Source: RI-153 sp963721725 (GTDB taxonomy: Bacteria > Chloroflexota > Anaerolineae > Caldilineales > Caldilineaceae). Taken from it: a stretch of DNA of 64,000 bases. The stretch is from assembly GCA_963721725.1 (NCBI GenBank), contig CAVRLX010000017.1, positions 186,001 through 250,000 on the forward strand. Reading direction: 5' to 3'. The notes under the pieces were generated by a model. That model saw only the letters and a list, made by a program, of their open reading frames with translations, did not search any database and had not been told where the DNA came from. Of the stretch, positions 34,001 to 42,325 are shown piece after piece. Numbering within the stretch: the first letter of the stretch is position 1; every line of letters begins with the position of its first letter. The position numbers and the translations under genes are program-made.

Positions 34001-36385
34001 CGCCCCATCTGTTTGGTCAGGACCCAAAAGATAGGGCGGCGTTGCCACATATTGACCTACATGTAGATCGCCAAGAGGCCGCCATCCATTCTCTGTAAGC
34101 AGACGGTGATCTTCAGTAACTTTAATGCTAGCCCCATTGCGTAGCGTTAGTCGGAGTACCGATTTGATGCCACTGTCGATCCAATGTGTGACACGCCCCA
34201 CGGCTGGTTGCCAGTTCTCATCCACGCCTTGAACGTGTAACTCGTCAAGATTGCCAATTTCAGCCAATCGGTAACGTTGTCCCGTGCGCGCATCAGTAAT
34301 GACCGCATCGCCACTGACACAGATGCCATACGTCTCGCCCAGAATAGGCTCTAGTGTCTTGTGCTTGTACTCAATTTCTTCTTCGCCGTGCATACGGCGG
34401 ATGAAGTTAGGAATATACTCAATCGGCCCCGGGCGATAGAGCGAAATCATGGCGACAATGTGCTCAAAGGCATCAGGCCGCATCTCGGTGAGCACGCGCC
34501 GCATGCCCTGCGACTCGACTTGAAAGACGCCGCTAACTTCGCCGCTGGCAAGCAGTTCAAAGGCTGGGCGCGCCGCTTCGCCCTCAAAGGGGATATTGTC
34601 CAACCGATATTCGATGCCGTGCTGTTCGTGGATCAAACGGCAGGCTTCGCGCAGCACCGTGAGCGTACTCAACCCCAAAAAGTCGACCTTGAGCAACCCA
34701 ATCGATTCAAGAATCGGGAACTCATATTGGGTCACGGTTTCGGTGATGCTGGATTTACTGCCGCGCATAAGTGGGGTGTAATGGTGCAAATGCTTATCGG
34801 CCACGATCACGGCAGCGGCGTGGATGCCCGAATGGCGGGCTACCCCCTCCAATTGCATGGAAGTATCCAGCAGATCCTGTACCCATGCTTCTTTTTTATA
34901 GAGATCCACCAATTCAGGATTGTAAAACTCATGGCCCTCGGTGAGCACTTCTTGAATCGTGACGGGCTTGCCGGGGATGGCGGGGATCAACTTGGCAAGC
35001 CGATCCACCTGAGCGAGCGCAATATCTTTGGCACGGCCCACATCGCGGATGGCGGCACGCGCTTTCATGCGCCCAAAGGTGACAATCTGTGCCACCTGAT
35101 CGCTGCCATACTTTTGCACGGTATAGCGGATCATCTCCTCGCGCTGATCGTCGGGATAGTCGAGATCAAAGTCGGGCATACTAACGCGGCCAGGATTGAG
35201 AAAGCGCTCGAAGATCAAGTTGTTCTTGAGCGGGTCCAGCCCCGTAATTCTCACACAATAAGCCACCAGTGATCCCGCGCCCGATCCGCGCACGTTCCAC
35301 CAAATGTTGCGGCCACGTGCAAAATCACACAGATCGGCCACAATCAAGAAGTAAACATCGAACCCCATCTCGTGGATGATGCGCAGTTCACGCTCTTTGC
35401 GTTCTTGCACGGCGGGGTCATCGGCGCGCGCGCCATAAAGATCACGCAGCCCTTTTTCGGTGAGATGGCGCAGATAGGTTTCATAGGTGAAGCCGTCGGG
35501 AATGGGCAGGTCGGGCAGATGATAGGTGGGATCTTCCAGATTGACTTCGCACATTTCGGCAATGCGCAGGGAATTGTCAAAGGCGCTGGCGGGCAGATCA
35601 ATCAGCGGCGCAAACGTCGCTTCCATCTGCGCCCGGCTCTTGAGAAAATAGCTCTGATCGCTCAGCCTCATGCGTTTTTCATCCTGCATGCGCGTGCCCG
35701 TCTGCACGCAAAGCAAGACCTCGTGTGGCGTGCTGTCCTGTTCGCGCACGTAATGCACGTCATTAGTCACCAGCAGTTGCACGCCAAATTTTTCGGCCCA
35801 GGGCACAAGCACTTTGTTGACTGCTTTGAGTTCGTCAATCGAATGTTCTTGCAATTCGATGAAAAAGTTCTCTTTGCCAAAGAGATCCACATACCAGCCC
35901 ATACGCTCGTAGGCTTCTTTTTCCTTGCCCTGCATCAACAGTTGGGGAACCTCTGCGCCCAAACAGCCTGTAGTACAGACTAGCCCTTCGGCGTACGCCT
36001 CCAACAGTTCGTGGTCTATGCGCGGCTTGTAATAAAAGCCGTTGACGTGGCTTTCACTTACAATCTTAAGCAGGTTGCGATAGCCGGTCATGGTTTTGGC
36101 AATCAGAAGCTGATGATAGTTCTGTTTGTCGAATTGGGCGTTGCGTCCGCCGCGGGGTCGCCCCCACACGGTCTGATAGCTCTCCACGCCAATCAACGGC
36201 TTAATATCGGCGCTTTTACAGGCGCGGAAGAACTCCACCGCGCCGTGCATCGAGCCATGATCGGTAATAGCCAGCGCCTTTTGCCCCAGCTTTTTGGCCT
36301 CTTTGACCAAATCTTTGACCCGGCCCAAACCATCGAGCAGGGAATATTCAGAGTGGGTATGAATGTGGACAAAATCGTCGGCCAT
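31040..36385 (-). CDS. dnaE: DNA polymerase III alpha subunit with an in-frame intein
   Basis: A 1781-residue precursor; the mature replicative polymerase after splicing would have 1359 residues. PHP domain at the N-terminus (HIHTHSEYSLLDGLGRVKDL), then the C-family polymerase core with metal motif MPDFDLDYPDDQREEMI, palm region MRGSKSSITETVTQYEFP, the YQEQ motif, helix-hairpin-helix and an OB fold (VTIGGMIADIRTTITKKGDKMAFLRIED). The C-terminus is longer than usual: a Pro/Lys-rich disordered stretch of about 150 residues followed by a small ordered domain (LKITFSRCGQLDRDKYRL...FPNDYCTVSERL). An intein interrupts the conserved GETYGI-CVYQEQ segment. The start has AAGGATC upstream and a promoter. 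Essential for replication, so the intein must splice. Confidence 0.97.
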   Translation of the reverse strand: MADDFVHIHTHSEYSLLDGLGRVKDLVKEAKKLGQKALAITDHGSMHGAVEFFRACKSADIKPLIGVESYQTVWGRPRGGRNAQFDKQNYHQLLIAKTMTGYRNLLKIVSESHVNGFYYKPRIDHELLEAYAEGLVCTTGCLGAEVPQLLMQGKEKEAYERMGWYVDLFGKENFFIELQEHSIDELKAVNKVLVPWAEKFGVQLLVTNDVHYVREQDSTPHEVLLCVQTGTRMQDEKRMRLSDQSYFLKSRAQMEATFAPLIDLPASAFDNSLRIAEMCEVNLEDPTYHLPDLPIPDGFTYETYLRHLTEKGLRDLYGARADDPAVQERKERELRIIHEMGFDVYFLIVADLCDFARGRNIWWNVRGSGAGSLVAYCVRITGLDPLKNNLIFERFLNPGRVSMPDFDLDYPDDQREEMIRYTVQKYGSDQVAQIVTFGRMKARAAIRDVGRAKDIALAQVDRLAKLIPAIPGKPVTIQEVLTEGHEFYNPELVDLYKKEAWVQDLLDTSMQLEGVARHSGIHAAAVIVADKHLHHYTPLMRGSKSSITETVTQYEFPILESIGLLKVDFLGLSTLTVLREACRLIHEQHGIEYRLDNIPFEGEAARPAFELLASGEVSGVFQVESQGMRRVLTEMRPDAFEHIVAMISLYRPGPIEYIPNFIRRMHGEEEIEYKHKTLEPILGETYGICVSGDAVITDARTGQRYRLAEIGNLDELHVQGVDENWQPAVGRVTHWIDSGIKSVLRLTLRNGASIKVTEDHRLLTENGWRPLGDLHVGQYVATPPYLLGPDQTDGAIDRRRLRVLAYLLGDGSLASMAAVDFVSKEEALLAEYQRCLEVFGDVRPSFTQQVRGVTRIGVAKADDNAHYHKPNALLHWLRALGLKHPAGHQPGGLRSHEKFVPDFIFTLGTDDIAFFLASLWDCDGYVDNRLCHYKTVSPTLAENVQTLLLRLGLRSVIYTADYAIGAKNETLRTAYQVTVYDTAKFASLLQPSMISAKRKKVCTRQSSTSIARAPFLEEVDASQTLSYRGLMQAYGIDRQHFYAKGRTRERISANVVAPLAASLPLPQTARKLNVAWEEIVSIEYIGPEHVYDLTVEGLHSFVADNIVVHNCVYQEQIIQILSELAGYTPGEADLVRRAISKKKASDIEYHKKIFVEGCDKKGIPKAAATAIYEDIEFFARYGFNKSHAADYAVITVQTAYLKACYPVEYMAALLLVERDKTEKVINFINECRRMGIQVLPPDVNYSGMDFGSQAVPADSPQKALTKDPSIAYNFPVPEGAAIRFGMAAVKNVGEGPVQVILNARKAGGAFRNLEEFCDRVDLRQVNKRSLECLIKVGALDRFGRRRQLLTVLDQLVARSAATHSAKESGQISLFDLMGDAGKTTEIPIQLADIEEAKSKERLQWEKELLGVFASSHPMQQLKIDLMSIVTCSCAELGEAHDEKIVTIGGMIADIRTTITKKGDKMAFLRIEDMLGQCEVVLFPRTYEQYKDQLEPDRVILVVGKAQARNGRTSVLAEEIKTSLELAREVINEEDRYQSKLLDAPTFNGHAINEKKSELAPVPNGTLPEPKAPLTPVREALPQKAATTRPEHRTAAKKTAAWQGNMDGYDADNAPVLDEVDPFANEMPDWEPEMPSHVEDKPQKAKGKPADKGEKRPPVPPTNGQIANGKNGDHAIPVVQTVIKPEVAPQSLNPPLPQSVHRAHRTLKITFSRCGQLDRDKYRLREIVEAVRDPRGRDQFSIVMEAEGRKHQLIFPNDYCTVSERLLGELQKYFNVEAVVEE
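33056..34321 (-). mobile_element. DnaE intein with LAGLIDADG homing endonuclease domain
   Basis: A 422-residue insertion (precursor residues 689-1110) has all splice blocks: Cys1 in CVSGDAVITDARTG, block B with TEDH (ASIKVTEDHRLL), block F EHVYDLTVEGLHSFVADN and block G IVVHN followed by the extein Cys of CVYQEQ. Two dodecapeptide-like motifs (VLAYLLGDGSL and FFLASLWDCDGYV) mark a LAGLIDADG endonuclease, with acidic residues kept (GDGS, CDGY), so homing may still be possible. It sits in the conserved DnaE YQEQ segment, a typical place where no empty-site divergence is tolerated. Confidence 0.96.
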
Positions 36386-36744
36386 AGGAAGATCCTTGGG
36401 AATGGGTCATATCAAAAAGCGCAGCCCGGCGGAGAGGAAACCACACCAAATGAAAATCCGGGTGTGCTCTTCATCATACTACAGCCCCGATCTCTCTCAA
36501 AAGCAGGCGAAGGATGCGGGAGATGCTTTTTCTCTGGAAAGGGGGAAAATCGCTTGAAAAATTTAAGGAAAGGGGCGTAGAGATTGGCAAGACCAACAGG
36601 TCAGTTTCTCTGCATTGGATACATCACGCAAAACAGACAATTTTGGTAACCAGATAGGCATCCAATCATGCACGATTGCTCTTTGTGTGAGATGATGAGC
36701 CATCAGGCTCGAAGTGCAGCAACGCTGCCACCCAAGGAAGACCC
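36386..36744. other. Divergent intergenic region between dnaE and the MFS gene
   Basis: No gene. It contains the dnaE promoter (36473-36500). Nothing else with clear structure is seen; the MFS gene has AAGGAAG before its ATG but no confident promoter. Confidence 0.6.
36473..36500 (-). promoter_or_regulatory. Promoter of dnaE
   Basis: TTGAGA (36500-36495) and TATGAT (36478-36473) with 16-base spacing, about 85 bases upstream of the dnaE ATG. Confidence 0.7.
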
Positions 36745-37962
36745 ATGTTAAAAGTAGACCGTTCGCAATCAGAATTGAAGTTTGGCGAGTTTGTGGCGTT
36801 GATGGCAATGATCAGCTCATTGGCTGCACTCTGCACCGATGCCATGTTGCCCGCCCTGGCCGAGATTGGCGCAGATCTGGGTGTGGTTGAGGCCAATACC
36901 AATCAACTTATCATCTCGCTGCTCTTCCTGGGGCTGGCCGGTGGGCAGATTCTCTACGGGCCGCTCTCCGACAGTGTCGGACGCAAGCCGGCGATCTATG
37001 TGGGCTATGGACTCTTTGCCGTGGGCTGTCTGCTCTCGATCTTCGCTACCAGCTTTCCCATGATGCTGGCTGGCCGACTTTTGCAGGGCATTGGAATTGC
37101 CGGACCGCGCAGTGTCAGCGTGGCGCTGATTCGGGACAAATACGAAGGGCGAGCGATGGCACGCGTTATGTCCTTTGTGATGGTGGTCTTTATTTTGGTA
37201 CCAATTATTGCCCCCACCTTTGGGCAAGCCATTCTGCTCGTCGCCCATTGGCGCGTCATCTTTGTTTCCTTTCTGGTGCTGGCGCTGATTACAGCATTCT
37301 GGTTTGCTCTGCGCCAGCCCGAAACCTTGCCAGCCAGTCGGCGCGTACCCTTTTCCCTGGTCCGCATTGGCAAAGCCATGCGCGAAGTGCTGGGCCATCG
37401 CCTTTCCCTGAGCTACACGATTACGGCGGGGTTGATCAGCGGCGGCTTTCTGGGCTATCTAAGTTCGGCCCAGCAGATCTTTCAAATCCAGTACGGGCTG
37501 GGTGCGCGCTTTCCGTTGATCTTTGCCACTCTAGCCATTGCCCTGGGCGGCGCTTCGTTTTTGAATGGGCGTCTCGTCATGCGCTATGGGATGCGCGCCC
37601 TCTCTCATTGGGCGTCGCGTCTCTTGGCGCTGCTTTCGATCCTCTTCTTTGGGCTGGCATGGACGGCGGCTGGCCAGCCCCCGCTGTGGGCGCTGATGGG
37701 CTATCTCATGGTGGCGTTTCTGTGTGTGGGCATTCTCTTTGGCAACCTCAACGCGCTGGCAATGGAGCCGCTGGGCCACATTGCCGGGGTGGGGGCTGCG
37801 GTCGTCGGTTCGCTCTCGCTGTTAATCGCCGTGGGCCTTAGCTCGATTATCGGCCAAAGCTACAATGGCACTGTGCTGCCATTGGTGGGTGGGTTTGCCA
37901 TTCTGGGCAGTTTGGCCGTGCTGCTGATGGCATGGGCGCAACGAGGCATAGGCAAAGAGTAG
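36745..37962 (+). CDS. MFS exporter, Bcr/CflA type
   Basis: A 405-residue, twelve-helix MFS drug:proton antiporter. The Bcr/CflA signatures are present: FVALMAMISSLAALCTDAMLPAL in helix 1, YGPLSDSVGRKPAIYVG in the loop 2-3, GRLLQGIGIAGPRSVSVALIRD in helix 4 (motif C region) and VVFILVPIIAPTFGQAIL. Bcr/CflA proteins expel bicyclomycin, chloramphenicol-like drugs or sulfonamides. Bicyclomycin targets Rho, and rho is in this window but 18 kb away, so no link is claimed. Ends in the two-way terminator at 38201. Confidence 0.9.
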   Translation: MLKVDRSQSELKFGEFVALMAMISSLAALCTDAMLPALAEIGADLGVVEANTNQLIISLLFLGLAGGQILYGPLSDSVGRKPAIYVGYGLFAVGCLLSIFATSFPMMLAGRLLQGIGIAGPRSVSVALIRDKYEGRAMARVMSFVMVVFILVPIIAPTFGQAILLVAHWRVIFVSFLVLALITAFWFALRQPETLPASRRVPFSLVRIGKAMREVLGHRLSLSYTITAGLISGGFLGYLSSAQQIFQIQYGLGARFPLIFATLAIALGGASFLNGRLVMRYGMRALSHWASRLLALLSILFFGLAWTAAGQPPLWALMGYLMVAFLCVGILFGNLNALAMEPLGHIAGVGAAVVGSLSLLIAVGLSSIIGQSYNGTVLPLVGGFAILGSLAVLLMAWAQRGIGKE

Positions 37963-38040
37963 GCGGGGAGAGGGAAGGGCTATAGAAAGGCGTAGGGGCG
38001 CACGCTGGCTGTTGCAGAGTAAGAAAATAACCGGGCAATC

Positions 38041-38098
38041 GTACGGGCGCTGCTTGCTGCGCCTGCTCTCTCTTGGGCGCAGCAAGCAGCGCCCGTAC
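38041..38098. repeat. Perfect 23-bp inverted repeat
   Basis: The 23 bases at 38041-38063 (GTACGGGCGCTGCTTGCTGC...) recur exactly inverted at 38076-38098 around a 12-base centre. It lies 80 bases after the MFS stop, upstream of a separate terminator, so it is more likely a repeat element than a terminator. Confidence 0.8.
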
Positions 38099-38200
38099 AC
38101 AATGCCCCAATCAATTTTTAACATCCAAGCGCCAGCAGGTTCAGCCAGCAGAATCCCTACCCGAAGATCGGATTCCCAGGACAAACGATATTACAAACAA

Positions 38201-38233
38201 AACGGGCAAGGGAAAATTCCCTTGCCCGTTTTT
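38201..38233. terminator. Bidirectional terminator
   Basis: AACGGGCAAGGGAA and TTCCCTTGCCCGTT pair around a tiny loop, followed by TTTT on the + strand; A residues precede it for the minus strand. It lies between convergent genes. Confidence 0.9.
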
Positions 38234-38260
38234 ATCGTCATCAAAACCGCAGATGGCCGG

Positions 38261-38791
38261 CTACTGCCAGGTATATTTGGCCTTGGTTCCCTGGGGAATC
38301 GCATCAAAAGTCATCATGGCCTGGCCACGCTGGGGCTTCAGGCCCGCCTTCTCGGCCACCGCTTTGGCAAGTTCCGGGGTGAAAACAAGATCCTCGCGAT
38401 GCAAGACCGTGGACCCTTCGGATGTGTAATAGATCTGCATCTCCACATCTTCAGACGTGGCTTCTATACTCTTCACGACAATTTCCATACGCTTAATGTG
38501 CTTCCAATCCCACACCCGCTTCATGCGCCAAAGGATGGCTGGCGTCTTGATCACCAACGAATCGTCGGTGACTACATAGCGGGTGAAAAAGTCCGCAAGG
38601 TGGTTGTACATCAGCAGCGCCCCCCACAACAGGAAGACCCACGCCATTGCCTCCACGAAAAAGAGATGGGTGATGCCCATAGAAAAGGTCACCGTGCCGG
38701 CCACCAACAAAGCCAGGGCCGAAACAATCGATTTGGGCTGGGTGCGGAAGCTTTGCTCTTGGATGGAAATGGTTTCAACGCGTTCGGCCAT
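38261..38791 (-). CDS. Membrane protein with PH-like (YdbS/bPH2) domain
   Basis: A 176-residue protein: polar N-terminus, two close membrane helices (IVSALALLVAGTVTFSMGI and FFVEAMAWVFLLWGALLMY), then a bacterial PH-like domain (FTRYVVTDDSLVIKTPAILWRMKRVWDWKHIKRMEIV...). The pattern TRYxVTDxxLxIKxxxxxR...IPWxxI is that of the YdbS/bPH2 family of membrane proteins of unknown function. I start at 38791 (MAERVETI) behind AGAGGGAC. Monocistronic, convergent with the MFS gene. Confidence 0.78.
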   Translation of the reverse strand: MAERVETISIQEQSFRTQPKSIVSALALLVAGTVTFSMGITHLFFVEAMAWVFLLWGALLMYNHLADFFTRYVVTDDSLVIKTPAILWRMKRVWDWKHIKRMEIVVKSIEATSEDVEMQIYYTSEGSTVLHREDLVFTPELAKAVAEKAGLKPQRGQAMMTFDAIPQGTKAKYTWQ

Positions 38792-38909
38792 GATTGGTCC
38801 CTCTCTACGCCTGCGCTGCGTATGCACTCAAAGTTTGTGAAAAAGTTCTCGGACAGGTAGCTACAGTATAGCGTGAAGCCCGACGATTGACAAGAATTTA
38901 GCGAAGCAA

Positions 38910-40289
38910 TCAGGCCAGCAAGAGCCGATAGCCGCGCCCGCGCACCGTGGTGATGAACTGCGGATTGCTGGGATCGGGTTCCACCTTTTGACGCAACCGG
39001 CTCACCAGCTTTTCAATGCGGGCGTCGTCTACGCTGTCAATATAATCATCGCCCCACACGCCTGTGACAATCTGATATTTATCCACAATTTTGTCGGCAT
39101 TTTCAAAGAGCATCACCATTAACTGGTATTCAAGCCGGGTCAGGGTTTCGACACTCTTGCCTTTGATCAGCACTTCTCCGCTCTCTCTATCCACCTGCAA
39201 GCGAGCCGTCGCGGGCGGCACAACTGTCTGTTTTTGTTGCAGATAGCTGGCAAACACACGGCTAAACACTCGCTTCTCGCCTTCCACGGTCAACAATAGA
39301 TGGCGCTGGTGGAGCCGGTTGATCTGATCATCGTCGGCATGTTGGCCCGCAGAAAGCGCCACCAGCGCGGCCTGCTCGGCGACGGTCAGCCCGTGCCAGA
39401 TTTTTTCGGCCTCGTTGCGCAAGGTCACATCGCGGCGCATCTGGGCAACCAGGGTACGGTGCGTCGCCCAACGGTCAGCGTTCTCATCTTCGGCCTGCAC
39501 GGCCTCGCCCAGCAGACGACAGACAACCTCCAACATGCCAGGGTGTCCGCCCGTCCATTGATAGACAAACTCGGCATCGGCAAGGCTTAGCGCAAGGCTG
39601 TGTTCTTCAGCATAGCTCTGCACCGAGCGTTCCACATCGGGCAAGGTGAGGGGAGCCAGCCGCCAGGGGTGGTGCGCAAATAGCTCGCAAAATTCGCCAC
39701 AATGATCGCCTGGTCGCAACTCGGCCAAGGGATGGGTGGTGGCGGTGGCATAGATCAACGTCTCGCTAAACCGATCACGCTTGGCGCGCAGATTCAAAAA
39801 GACGCGCGAATCGATATGCTGGAATGGCTCATCAAATTCATCAAAAAGCAGCACAATTTTGCGCTCGCTGCGACTCAGCGCCGCAGTCAAGCCTTTGCTG
39901 AAACTCAGCGGCACTTGAAATTCGCTGGCTGGGGCAATTAAGGTTTCATAGGCCGCGGTCAGATTGCTATCTTCGGCCAGGGGCGGGCTGCTCTCTTGCA
40001 GGCAACGCAACACCAATTCGTAGAAGCCCTGATCGGTCATCTCTAACATGCGGTTACAGTCCACATAGACAGGCAGAAATTTACCGCCCGCCTCGCCCAG
40101 TTCGCGCAGCCAGACATCAGGCTGGGCCAGCAAGCGCATCAACGCCGACTTGCCCAGGTTGCTAAACCCCGTGATCTCGACACAATGCAGGTTATTCAGA
40201 TCGCCCAGGATATGTTTGGCATCTGTGTGGCGAAGGTAGCTGCCATCGGGCAGGCGCAGGGGAGAAGGCATAGGCTGATCCATTTCCAT
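38910..40289 (-). CDS. AAA-type ATPase fused to an OmpR-type winged helix
   Basis: A 459-residue fusion. Residues about 25-330 are a STAND/archaeal-ATPase-like NTPase: Walker A ITGFSNLGKSALMR, Walker B KIVLLFDEFDEPF, a sensor region YATATTHPLAELRPG, and a helical lid with QWTGGHPGMLEVVCRLL. Residues about 365-459 are an OmpR/PhoB-type winged helix (VETLTRLEYQLMVMLFEN, VWGDDYIDSVDDARIEKLVSRLRQKVEP, FITTVRGRGYRLLL). No receiver or membrane domain is present. It is probably a transcription regulator using nucleotide-dependent oligomerisation, comparable in plan to signal-transducing STAND regulators but with the output domain at the C-terminus. It lies 78 bases after the end of the 40-45 kb operon on the same strand, suggesting but not proving a link. 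Confidence 0.85.
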   Translation of the reverse strand: MEMDQPMPSPLRLPDGSYLRHTDAKHILGDLNNLHCVEITGFSNLGKSALMRLLAQPDVWLRELGEAGGKFLPVYVDCNRMLEMTDQGFYELVLRCLQESSPPLAEDSNLTAAYETLIAPASEFQVPLSFSKGLTAALSRSERKIVLLFDEFDEPFQHIDSRVFLNLRAKRDRFSETLIYATATTHPLAELRPGDHCGEFCELFAHHPWRLAPLTLPDVERSVQSYAEEHSLALSLADAEFVYQWTGGHPGMLEVVCRLLGEAVQAEDENADRWATHRTLVAQMRRDVTLRNEAEKIWHGLTVAEQAALVALSAGQHADDDQINRLHQRHLLLTVEGEKRVFSRVFASYLQQKQTVVPPATARLQVDRESGEVLIKGKSVETLTRLEYQLMVMLFENADKIVDKYQIVTGVWGDDYIDSVDDARIEKLVSRLRQKVEPDPSNPQFITTVRGRGYRLLLA

Positions 40290-40367
40290 CGGGGTTTGAC
40301 GGCTGTTGTAAAACTGTTGCTAACTTTACAGAGCTTTGCGCGCTGCGTCAAACTGGGGCAGCGTGTG

Positions 40368-41541
40368 TTATGGGTTGCGGGTTGTGTGAAATGCATCATG
40401 GCGCAACACCTGGGCGGCGGCGTCTGGGTGGATCTGCCCGGCGTTCGCCAGAATCGGCAGAAGGGCATGTTCATCGTGCCAGCTTTCGGCAGGCTGCGGC
40501 CAGAGTGTGCGCGGCCACGGCCCGCTGACAAGGCGCAGCGGCGGCCACTGTGCCAGATCAGGCGAACGGCTGTCGGGCGGCGAAAAATGCACACGCACCC
40601 CCACCTCGTTGGCGCTGGCCCAGACGTGCATCCAACGCCAGGGGCCACAATAGAGGGCGTGGAGATCGCCCAGGTTTTCGCGTTCGCGCCAGAGCCGCAC
40701 GCCCTGGGCAAAGCTCCAATGCCGCGCTGCGCAGCACTGCCGGTTGTGTGACCCAATGGGCAATGGGCGACAGTGCAGCATCGCGCTTGCACACGGCCCG
40801 ATAGAGTTGAGAGAGCGCGACCGCCACCGATTCGGTCTGAGGCTGGCCGGGGGAGGGCAGCACATTGGCGAGCGCTTGGGCGTCCACCCCTTCAAGGCCA
40901 CGCCAGATCTGGAGCACTGCCGGAGCCGCCCACCGGTTGCCCGCAAAGTAGAGAGCCGGGCGCATTGGCAGAGGCAATTGCCCAACCGCTGCGCTGATCT
41001 GCTGGGCCAAGGCCGCCACGCTCTGGCGCGCGTCCAGAGACAGTCGATCATAGCCGCCCACGACTATCACGGCCTGGGGGGCGAGTTGCGCCAATTCCTG
41101 GGCCAGCGCGGCGACAGGGGTTGCCGCCTGCATGGCATAGAGCGCCACAGGCTCACAAAACGCGCCGGTCAGCGCTCTTTGCACCGCGCTCAGACTTTGC
41201 CCCGCACTCAGCCCGGCCACCCAGACACGCAACGGCGGGATGGGATCGGCCACGGCGACGACATGGCCCAGGGCCAACCCCAGCGCCGGGGACGGGTCAT
41301 CCACAAGGGGTGCATCCTCTGTCCACAGCGGACGGTTGAGCCGCGCGCCCAGGCGACGGGCGGCTTCGCTTAGACGTGTGGGCAATGCCCCCAGCCCGTC
41401 GCCACCCATGATCTCCCAATCAATGAGCCGATAGACGTTGTCCACAGGCTCCAACAACGCGGCCACGGCGCGTTCGGTATCGCCGCCCAGGGACAAAATC
41501 GCCGCCGACCGATAGCCCGTGGCAATGCTGCGCTCGCTCAT
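40368..41541 (-). CDS. MutL (glutamate-mutase-associated) family-like protein, frame broken by one base
   Basis: Rejoined, about 390 residues. AILSLGGDTERAVAALLEPVDNVYRLID, VWVAGLSAGQSLSAVQRAL, QAVIVVGGYDRLSLDARQSV and ALYFAGNRWAAPAVLQIW resemble proteins annotated as glutamate mutase L/MutL, an ASKHA-type nucleotide-binding family. It is shorter than those I recall and no glutamate mutase genes are nearby, so a different role is likely. The reading frame breaks near 40718: PAVLRSAA continues in another frame as WSFAQGVRLWRERENLGDLHALY...FHTTRNP, as if one base were extra. The ATG at 41541 overlaps the previous stop (ATGA). Confidence 0.6.
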
Positions 41542-42325
41542 GTCGGCCCTCCCCACAGCGATTGGAGCCAGATCCAAAAGGACGACGTGTAAAGATCGAC
41601 GGTGAGCGCATCCAAACGGGCAATCAAAAGCGTTATGCGCGAGGCGAAGAGGCGGGCAAAGAGAAAGCCAGCGGCCAGCCAAAGAGCACGCTGACCGATC
41701 CAGCCCCAAGCCAGGATCAGCCCTTGCCCAAAGCGGGGCAAGGCCAAATTGCTGTTTTTGCGTTCGCCCGTCTGCAAATAGAGGAGTACGCCGGTGGTGA
41801 TCAAAAGCGTCAACACGCCTACCAGCCAGCCGGTTTCGCCCGGCGGCGACCCGCCCAACGCAGCGGCGCGCCAAAACTGCGGCAGCAGCGTTCCCTGCCA
41901 GGCCCCGGCCATGCCCACACCCACGCCCACGCCCGCCAACAGACCAGCGGGCAAAATTGCCAACAGTCGCATCCACTGCACAAGCGCGTTGTCGGGCACG
42001 GGGGGACGACGCAGAAAGACAAGTCCAGTGATCCACAGACACAGCCCCAGCCCCACGGGAACGGCATACAGCCAGAGCGCAGCGCCCTCTATTCCCAGGG
42101 TCAGACTCTCCAACAGCGGACGCAGCAGACGTAGCCAGAGGACGTTATACCAGACCAGCACGGCGACATAGCCCAGCGTGCAACCGATGAGCAGATAGTG
42201 CGCGGCGCGGCACGAGTACGGTGTCGCGGCAGGATGTAGCTGAAAATCAGCAGCGAAAAGATAAAGCCGATAAGCGTCCCCATCGATTGCCAGGCCAGCG
42301 GCAGGCCACTATTCAATGGAGTCAT
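41538..42325 (-). CDS. Polytopic membrane protein, frame broken near the second helix
   Basis: About 262 residues with roughly seven hydrophobic helices; no family recognised. Helix 1 (SMGTLIGFIFSLLIFSYIL) lies in the frame from the ATG at 42325; the rest (HYLLIGCTLGYVAVLVWYNV onward) lies in another. Dropping one G near 42228 and one near 42209 reads SYIL-RDTVLVRAA-HYLLIGCTLGY, a smooth join; a single lost base is the alternative. The start overlaps the upstream stop as ATGA and the end overlaps the next gene, so translation is coupled. The protein ends FWIWLQSLWGGPT. Function unknown. Confidence 0.65.

Noticed and set aside
36745..37962. Functional link between the Bcr/CflA-type exporter and rho (bicyclomycin resistance)
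   Set aside because: The exporter family is broad and the genes are 18 kb apart; proximity within the window is not evidence.
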